Below, piece after piece: positions 6,791-10,898 of a stretch of DNA of 10,898 nt (the first letter of the stretch is position 1; every line of letters begins with the position of its first letter). The DNA is taken from assembly GCA_035291605.1 (NCBI GenBank), contig DATDRS010000306.1:1-10898 (forward strand), given 5' to 3'. The notes under the pieces are model-generated. The model was not told the origin of the DNA. It searched no databases and saw nothing but the letters and a program-made list of their open reading frames with translations. The translations under genes were made by a program, and so were the position numbers. This DNA is from DATDRS01 sp035291605. Lineage in GTDB: Bacteria; Chloroflexota; Anaerolineae; Anaerolineales; UBA6663.

Positions 6791-6804
6791 GCGGCACACG
6801 CCGC
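6791..6804. repeat. Small hairpin GCGGC-ACAC-GCCGC after the cax gene
   Basis: Five-bp GC-only stem with a 4-nt loop, about 20 bases past the stop of the minus-strand antiporter gene. No T-tract follows on the minus strand. It could slow or end read-through from the dgk-cax unit into secG, but the support is weak. Confidence 0.25.
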
Positions 6805-6822
6805 CCGCCACATCGCGAAGCA

Positions 6823-7908
6823 TCACGCCGGGATGAAAAAGAAGGCCACGCCCAAGATGAGGTAAACGCCGAGCAATTCCGCCCCTTCCAGCCAGTTGGT
6901 CTCGCCATCCAAGGCCACCAGCGCGGTGACCAGCACACCCGCGATTAACGCCAGCAACTCGAACTGGTTGAAGACCAGGTTCAAGTATTCCCCGTTCGGG
7001 CCGCCGAACAACAGGCTGACGAACACCAGCACCGGCGCGACAAACAAAGCGATCTGCAGGCTGGAGCCAAGCGCGATCTCCAGGCTCAGATCCATGTGGT
7101 TCTTATACGCCACTTCCACCGCCACGATGTGCTCGGCGACGTTGCCGACAATGGGGACGAGGACGATGCCCAGGAAAAACTCGCTCAGGCCCAGCGCCGC
7201 CGTCACGGCTTCCACGGTGTGCACCAGGATCTCGCTCAGCCAGACCACGCCGCCCGTCGCGAGCGCCAGGACGATCGCCGCCGTCCGCGGGGACCAGTGC
7301 GGCGCCTCCGACGGCGCGCCGTGCGTCAGCGCGCTGTCGCTCACCCTCAGGCTGTAGTACAGCCCCAGCCCGTACAGCAGGATCATCACCACGGCCACGC
7401 CCAGGCTGATGTTCTCCGAAATCTGCGGGGGCAGCTCGCGCCCCTCCAGCGTGTGGTTGAACAACGACGGCACGCTGAGGGCGACGACCGCCAGCACGAG
7501 CATCGTGGCGTTCGTCGCCGCCTGCTCGCGGTTGAAGCGCTGACGCCCGTTTTTCCAGCCGCCCAGCAGAACGCTCGCGCCCATGACGAGCAATAAGTTG
7601 CCAAGGATCGAGCCGGTGATCGAGGCCTTGACCAATTCGAGCAGGCCGGCCCGGATGGCGACGATGGTGATGATCAATTCGGCGGCGTTGCCGAGGGTGG
7701 CATTGAGCAGACCGCCAATCTTTGGCCCGGTGATGGCGGAGAGCGCCTCAGTCGCCTCCCCAATCAACTCGGCCATCGGGATCAACCCGGCGCAAGCCAG
7801 AAAGAAAATCAGAACCGGGTCCCAATGGAGGAGGTTGCCGACGACAGCCAGCGGCAGCCCAATCAGCAAATAATGAACAGGCTTGATGGATTTGAGCAGT
7901 TCTTTCAT
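6823..7908 (-). CDS. cax: Calcium/proton exchanger, CaxA type (CaCA superfamily)
   Basis: Cytoplasmic-membrane antiporter that exports Ca2+ in exchange for H+. The 361-residue length and about eleven hydrophobic segments fit prokaryotic CAX proteins. The two family repeats are clear. The first (about 65-110) contains LNATLGNAAELI with GNAAE at 73-77. The second (about 245-295) contains PIVGNVAEHIVAVEVAYKNH with GNVAE at 255-259. The acidic residues E77 and E259 are the expected ion-binding pair. A short acidic, non-membrane stretch between the halves lies near 150-160. The ATG at 7908 has GGAGG four bases upstream (plus-strand CCTCC at 7913-7917). It overlaps the stop of the lipid kinase gene (ATGA, 7905-7908), so the two are probably translationally coupled. 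Confidence 0.93.
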   Translation of the reverse strand: MKELLKSIKPVHYLLIGLPLAVVGNLLHWDPVLIFFLACAGLIPMAELIGEATEALSAITGPKIGGLLNATLGNAAELIITIVAIRAGLLELVKASITGSILGNLLLVMGASVLLGGWKNGRQRFNREQAATNATMLVLAVVALSVPSLFNHTLEGRELPPQISENISLGVAVVMILLYGLGLYYSLRVSDSALTHGAPSEAPHWSPRTAAIVLALATGGVVWLSEILVHTVEAVTAALGLSEFFLGIVLVPIVGNVAEHIVAVEVAYKNHMDLSLEIALGSSLQIALFVAPVLVFVSLLFGGPNGEYLNLVFNQFELLALIAGVLVTALVALDGETNWLEGAELLGVYLILGVAFFFIPA

Positions 7909-8852
7909 CGTCCCTCCGGTGAAAAGAGTTTGTCCAGCGATTTCGATGGGAGCAATACCCGCAGAATCTGCGGTATAACCTGAACCGACATGTGGTCGGC
8001 GCGGGCCAGCGGTTCGCCGTCAATCTGAATCGCCTGCGGGCGCGAAGTATAAATATCCACCCGGTCCCCGGTCAAATGGGTGACGCCTGGATGTCCCTCG
8101 TGCTGCCCACGAAACAGCCGGGCCGCGTGAGCCAGCGCCTCGGCGTACGTGCCTCCCTCGAACAGCCACACATCCATCTGCCCGTCGTCCAGCCGCGCGC
8201 CGTGCCTGAAGTTAAGCAGCCCGCCGCCGTACCAATTGATGTTCGAGATGGCCGCCAGCAGATAATGTCCGCTCACCTCGCGCTCCCCAACCACCACGCG
8301 CATATCTGCTCCTCGCCATTGGTAAGCCATCACAAACGCCGCCGCCGTGTTGTAAAGCAGGCCCAGATGCCGGGCGATCCAGCGCTGCGTATTGAGCCGT
8401 TCCATGATAAAAGCGTCGAGGCCCGCGCCGGCCCACAAAAGAAACAGATGGCCGTTGCACCGGCCCATGTCGGCCAGCCGGGTCTGGCCCTCCAACAGAC
8501 TCAAGGCGTCCTGCTCTAGCGCCTGAGCGTGATCCCACGCTAAAGGGAGAAGACCGATCTCCTTCGCCCACACGTTGGCCGTGCCCACGGGCAGGACTCC
8601 CAGCGCCACCGGGCTGCCCGCGAGTTCCGCTGCGATGGCGCCCACACTGCCGTCGCCGCCCGCCACGAGAACCGCGTCGGCCTGCGCCGCGATGGCCGCG
8701 CGCGCCGCCCGCCGGAATGGCTCCATCGCCGTAGGCCGTTCGAGGCGGACTGACAGGCCGCGCCGCGCCAGGGCCTCCACCCCTTGCTCAACTTTCGCCG
8801 CCGAGTTGGGCCGGCCAGACAGCGGATTGTGAAGAACCCAGATGCGACGCAT
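7905..8852 (-). CDS. Diacylglycerol/lipid kinase, YegS/DagK family
   Basis: Cytosolic or membrane-associated lipid kinase that phosphorylates diacylglycerol or a related lipid with ATP. The 315-residue length and motif order fit the family: NPLSG near the N-terminus (9-13), GGDGSVGAIAAEL (65-77, with nucleotide-binding G65-G66-D67-G68), LPVGTANVWAKE (87-98), then GAGLDAFIME, DDGQMDVWLF and IQIDGEPL in the C-terminal half. The usual T after GGDG is S. No signal peptide. ATG 8852 lies only seven bases after a TATAAT element, so the message is predicted to be leaderless. The purine run GGGGAG abuts the ATG with no spacing and would not work as a normal ribosome site. The antiporter gene overlaps its stop by four bases. 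The exact lipid substrate cannot be read from the sequence. Confidence 0.88.
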   Translation of the reverse strand: MRRIWVLHNPLSGRPNSAAKVEQGVEALARRGLSVRLERPTAMEPFRRAARAAIAAQADAVLVAGGDGSVGAIAAELAGSPVALGVLPVGTANVWAKEIGLLPLAWDHAQALEQDALSLLEGQTRLADMGRCNGHLFLLWAGAGLDAFIMERLNTQRWIARHLGLLYNTAAAFVMAYQWRGADMRVVVGEREVSGHYLLAAISNINWYGGGLLNFRHGARLDDGQMDVWLFEGGTYAEALAHAARLFRGQHEGHPGVTHLTGDRVDIYTSRPQAIQIDGEPLARADHMSVQVIPQILRVLLPSKSLDKLFSPEGR

Positions 8853-8859
8853 CTCCCCG

Positions 8860-8865
8860 ATTATA
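8860..8865 (-). promoter_or_regulatory. -10 element TATAAT for a leaderless dgk-cax transcript
   Basis: Plus-strand ATTATA is TATAAT on the minus strand, ending seven bases before the ATG at 8852, so transcription should start at or within a base or two of the start codon. No convincing -35 hexamer is seen 16-18 bases upstream. The match stands out in very GC-rich surroundings. Confidence 0.55.
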
Positions 8866-8881
8866 GACGAACACCACCCGC

Positions 8882-8980
8882 ACGACTTACGGCGGCTCCG
8901 AGCAATTCTCCCACCTTGAGGACGATCCGCGCCTGGTGCGCCTGTTCGCCGGATACGCCTTCAGCAAGGAATACAACAAG
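8882..8980 (+). pseudogene. Short relic resembling an nrfA-type cytochrome c nitrite reductase gene
   Basis: This intergenic stretch, in the frame beginning at 8882, encodes about 33 residues with protein-like composition and almost only G/C at third positions. It includes YGGSEQFSHLE and then DPRLVRLFAGYAFSKEYNK. From memory, ammonia-forming cytochrome c nitrite reductases (NrfA) carry a conserved D-P-x-L-V-x-L-W-A-G-Y-x-F-x-x-D-Y-N-x-P-R-G-H segment upstream of their first haem; the match stops exactly before P-R-G-H. There is no start codon, an in-frame stop lies upstream (TAG 8864-8866), and AT-rich promoter sequence replaces the gene downstream. It does not belong to either neighbouring gene. 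I read it as a fossil fragment left by deletion or recombination; the identification is a recollection, not a search. Confidence 0.5.
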
Positions 8981-9005
8981 TTTGATTTTTGTATGTCCTG
9001 TTGTA
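8972..9005. promoter_or_regulatory. Possible operator: inverted repeat TACAACA-N20-TGTTGTA over the kinase promoter
   Basis: TACAACA at 8972-8978 and TGTTGTA at 8999-9005 are exact reverse complements, 27 bp centre to centre. The left arm sits just upstream of the -35 and the right arm touches the -10. The left arm is also accounted for by the codons for YN in the nrfA-like relic, so the symmetry may be coincidence. Confidence 0.3.
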
Positions 9006-9009
9006 AAAT
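8982..9009 (+). promoter_or_regulatory. Promoter of the Ser/Thr kinase gene (leaderless)
   Basis: TTGATT (8982-8987), 16-base spacer, TAAAAT (9004-9009). The ATG at 9018 lies eight bases after the -10, so the transcript should begin at or next to the start codon. No Shine-Dalgarno is present between them, in keeping with a leaderless message. The AT-rich block contrasts with the GC-rich relic before it. Confidence 0.6.
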
Positions 9010-9017
9010 CTCCACCG

Positions 9018-10169
9018 ATGTCCAGCGACCCCCTCCTCAACAAACGCTACAAACTCCTCAGCCCCATCGGGGCGGGCGGCATGGCCGTGGTGTACAAGGC
9101 ACAGGACCTGTCGCTGGGCCGCCTGGTCGCGGTCAAAGTCCTGCGCGAAAACCTGACCGGCGACCCGGAGTTCCTCGCCCGCTTCCAGCAGGAGGCCCGC
9201 GCTGCCGCCAATCTCACCCACCCCAACATCGTCACCGTCCACGACTTCGGCAAGGACAACGGGCGCTACTACATCGTGATGGAGTACCTCGAGGGCAAGG
9301 ACCTCAAGACGCTCATCAAAGAGAGCGGCCAGTTCAAAGTTGACCGCGCGCTCGACATCGCCGTCCAGGTTTGCGCGGGCATCGGCTACGCCCACCGCGC
9401 CGGGTTAGTGCACTGCGACGTGAAGCCGCAGAACATCATCATCACCGCCGACGGCCGGGCTAAGGTCACCGACTTCGGCATCGCGCGCGCGCTCGCCAAC
9501 ATCCGCCCCGGCGAGACGACCGACGTGGTATGGGGCAGCCCGCAATACTACTCCCCCGAACAGGCCGCGGGCGAGGTCCCCACCCCGGCCTCGGACGTGT
9601 ACTCGATCGGCGTGGTGATGTACGAGATGGTTGCCGGGCGGCTGCCGTTCGTCGCCTCCACCCAACAGGCGCTGGCGATGATGCACCTGCGCGAGGAGCC
9701 GCCGCACCTCTCCATGTTCAACCCGGCCATCCCGGAGAAATTGGAGCTTATCGTCCACAAGGTACTGGCCAAAGAGCCTTCGGCGCGCTATCGCACCGCC
9801 GACCAGTTGGGCCGCATCCTGATCTCGTACCGCGAACAGGGCGAGGGGATGACGAGCGCCCAGATGGCCTCCGGGGTGACGCCTCCGGGCGGACAGCCCC
9901 GCGCGGCGCTTCAAGGCGCACAACGCCCGGCCCAGCCCGTCAACCCCGAATCCCCGACCACCTACCGCCCGTCGGGCCGAACGCCCTCCGCCCCTGCCCC
10001 GGCCCAGGCCTCGACCACCGCCTCCCATCGGCCGGTCGGCGGCGACGCCTACGCCCCCGGGGAAGGCGGGTTGGACTGGATCGCCGTCGGGCTGGGTTTC
10101 GTCGCCTTCGTCGCCGTGGCGGGTCTCATCCCCCTGTGGGGCTGGGTGTATTTCGTCTACACCCGGTGA
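9018..10169 (+). CDS. Membrane-anchored Ser/Thr protein kinase (Hanks/PknB type), non-RD
   Basis: Protein kinase that phosphorylates Ser/Thr on partner proteins. The kinase domain (about residues 11-275) shows the glycine loop GAGGMAVVYKA (18-28), Lys40 in VAVK, Glu59 of helix C, catalytic loop HCDVKPQN (132-139, Asp134), DFG at 152-154, and SPEQ in place of APE. Arg of the HRD motif is Cys133, so it belongs to the non-RD kinases. A Pro/Ala/Gln-rich linker (about 285-350) leads to a single membrane helix (about 355-378) that ends almost at the C-terminus. There are no PASTA or other extracytoplasmic sensor repeats. I chose ATG 9018 because the family's N-terminus (a short lead, then RYKLLSPIGAGG) starts there. 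A promoter also sits just before it; the in-frame start at 8784 would run through the divergent lipid kinase gene. Confidence 0.93.
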   Translation: MSSDPLLNKRYKLLSPIGAGGMAVVYKAQDLSLGRLVAVKVLRENLTGDPEFLARFQQEARAAANLTHPNIVTVHDFGKDNGRYYIVMEYLEGKDLKTLIKESGQFKVDRALDIAVQVCAGIGYAHRAGLVHCDVKPQNIIITADGRAKVTDFGIARALANIRPGETTDVVWGSPQYYSPEQAAGEVPTPASDVYSIGVVMYEMVAGRLPFVASTQQALAMMHLREEPPHLSMFNPAIPEKLELIVHKVLAKEPSARYRTADQLGRILISYREQGEGMTSAQMASGVTPPGGQPRAALQGAQRPAQPVNPESPTTYRPSGRTPSAPAPAQASTTASHRPVGGDAYAPGEGGLDWIAVGLGFVAFVAVAGLIPLWGWVYFVYTR

Positions 10170-10174
10170 ATAAA

Positions 10175-10196
10175 CTCAGCGCTGAGGTCAGCCTCA
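10175..10196. repeat. Overlapping palindromes just after the kinase gene
   Basis: CTCAGC-GCTGAG (10175-10186) is a perfect 12-bp palindrome. TGAGG-TCAG-CCTCA (10183-10196) is a 5-bp stem with a 4-nt loop that shares its left arm. They begin 6 bp after the kinase stop. No T-tract follows, so a terminator role is only possible. Confidence 0.45.
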
Positions 10197-10240
10197 ATCG
10201 GATAGTTCTCCCCTTAGCCTTCCTGACAAACATCCTGATT

Positions 10241-10344
10241 AGAGCGAATTCCGAGTTCACTTACGACTCCGCATCCTTCGACTGCGCGGCAAAAAACGCC
10301 GCTCCGCTCAGGATGCTGTCGTAAACCAACCTGGAAACCGCTCT
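10241..10344. repeat. Nested imperfect inverted repeat, about 104 bp, between convergent genes
   Basis: Five complementary arm pairs occur in nested order around an A-rich centre: AGAGCG (10241-10246) with CGCTCT (10339-10344), TTCC (10249-10252) with GGAA (10333-10336), TTACGAC (10261-10267) with GTCGTAA (10318-10324), GCATCCT (10271-10277) with AGGATGC (10310-10316), and GCGGC (10286-10290) with GCCGC (10298-10302). The loop is AAAAAAC (10291-10297). Together they can fold as one long interrupted hairpin. It may be a MITE- or REP-like element, or a two-way transcription boundary. From memory, the inner part resembles CATCCTTCGACTGCGCGGC-type repeats common in Chloroflexota. No ORF inside is credible. 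Confidence 0.65.
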
Positions 10345-10352
10345 AGGAGTTC

Positions 10353-10898
10353 TTAGCGTGCCTCGACTGTCACCGAGGCCAGCGCCAAGATATTGTTCTC
10401 CAGGACAGGCTGATGGGAGCGAATCACGTCAAGCCTCTCCAGGGCGGGCCAGCGATACAAGCCTACGCGCACTTCGTAAACGCCTGCTTTGAGATCGGGC
10501 GGCAGTTGAATGATATGTTGGTCAGGATAGACTACATTCGTTGCCCAGCCGGTCGTTGGGTGGTTCTCGGCGCAGGGCGGGCCGTCATGTTGCGCGAGGG
10601 GCTGCAGCTCACCCGCGCGGCCAAGATGGACGAAGACGAGAATTTCATCGGATGACGGCTGGTTGAGACGCCAATAAAGATTCACGTCCATCACGCCCCC
10701 AGGCGTGGCTGTCGTCGGCAGCTCATAGCCCATCAACTCCACCCCGCCAGCAAAGTCAGTCTGCGCCTGCGTAAAAGCCAGATCAGGCCTCACACCAGCC
10801 GGGACCTCATAGAACTGCGAATAGGGATAGAGATGAGGCCAGTCTAAAAACTCGGCAACGAGGCGGCCTGAGGGATAGAGCGCTTGTAAGCGATCCAG
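10353..10898 (-). CDS. C-terminal part of a membrane glycosyltransferase, GT39/PMT-like (5' end outside window)
   Basis: Only the last 181 residues are visible; the frame stays open to the window edge. There is no membrane helix in this part. It matches the extracytoplasmic beta-rich C-terminal domain that follows the multi-helix core in dolichyl-phosphate-mannose or ArnT-like glycosyltransferases of Chloroflexota. Pointers are LYPSGR then FYEVPAG near the visible start, ELMGYELP, VNLYWRLNQP, ILVFVHLGRAGE, a QHDGPPC...PTTGW block, and IQLPPDLKAGVYEVRVGLY. The full protein would transfer a sugar from a lipid carrier on the outer face of the membrane; that role is inferred from the family, not visible here. 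A GTG at 10793 lies mid-domain and is not the start. The gene converges on the Ser/Thr kinase gene across the nested inverted repeat. Confidence 0.65.
   Translation of the reverse strand: MDRLQALYPSGRLVAEFLDWPHLYPYSQFYEVPAGVRPDLAFTQAQTDFAGGVELMGYELPTTATPGGVMDVNLYWRLNQPSSDEILVFVHLGRAGELQPLAQHDGPPCAENHPTTGWATNVVYPDQHIIQLPPDLKAGVYEVRVGLYRWPALERLDVIRSHQPVLENNILALASVTVEAR

Noticed and set aside
8853..8858. GGGGAG as a Shine-Dalgarno for the lipid kinase
   Set aside because: It abuts the ATG with no spacing, and the predicted transcript starts after it.
8784..9017. Upstream start for the Ser/Thr kinase inside the lipid kinase gene
   Set aside because: It would overlap the divergent gene and its promoter. 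The kinase family N-terminus begins at 9018.
9530..10324. Plus-strand open frame overlapping the end of the kinase gene and the nested repeat
   Set aside because: Out of frame with the kinase, extremely Arg/Pro/Gly-rich, and its tail is simply translation of the inverted repeat.
10413..10655. 80-codon plus-strand open frame opposite the glycosyltransferase
   Set aside because: Antisense shadow; the minus frame runs unbroken to the window edge with family-like motifs.
1..10898. tRNA, rRNA, CRISPR array, transposase, phage or defence genes
   Set aside because: I looked for cloverleaf-like segments, regularly spaced direct repeats and transposase or integrase motifs on both strands and found none I could support.

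Overview
The window is GC-rich, with G/C strongly favoured at third codon positions. The gene content points to a member of the Chloroflexota, probably an Anaerolineae-like lineage. The pointers are a GAF-rich NarL-type sensor kinase paired with a LuxR-type regulator, a DUF1361 membrane protein, a Ser/Thr kinase with an HCDVKPQN catalytic loop, a membrane glycosyltransferase with a C-terminal beta-rich domain, and intergenic repeats of a kind common in that phylum. This placement is inferred from memory of the families, not from a search.

Layout. Positions 1-2985 (+) hold a two-component pair: a membrane sensor histidine kinase whose 5' end lies outside the window, then its response regulator. 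A heptamer tandem repeat starts inside the last codons of the regulator and runs to about 3021. Positions 3081-4570 (+) hold a DUF1361 six-helix membrane protein and a small membrane-anchored protein of unknown function with four cysteines. They are separated by 248 bp containing two hairpins. A junction dense in palindromes (4571-4707) separates these from minus-strand genes: a family 5 solute-binding protein (4692-6404) downstream of secG (6474-6707), probably one transcription unit from an extended -10 promoter. Next, also on the minus strand, a diacylglycerol/lipid kinase (7905-8852) and a CaxA-type Ca2+/H+ antiporter (6823-7908) overlap by ATGA and are probably translationally coupled. 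A divergent Ser/Thr protein kinase (9018-10169, +) follows, then a roughly 100-bp nested inverted repeat, and finally the C-terminal part of a membrane glycosyltransferase (10353-10898, minus).

How the genes work together. Most units are envelope or signalling housekeeping functions: signal sensing, protein export, Ca2+ extrusion, lipid phosphorylation and glycan transfer. I see no defence system, phage, CRISPR array or biosynthetic cluster. The most interesting spot is the dgk/kinase divergent intergenic region (8853-9017). It carries what looks like a short relic of an nrfA-type cytochrome c nitrite reductase gene, and two outward promoters placed so close to their start codons that both transcripts should be leaderless.
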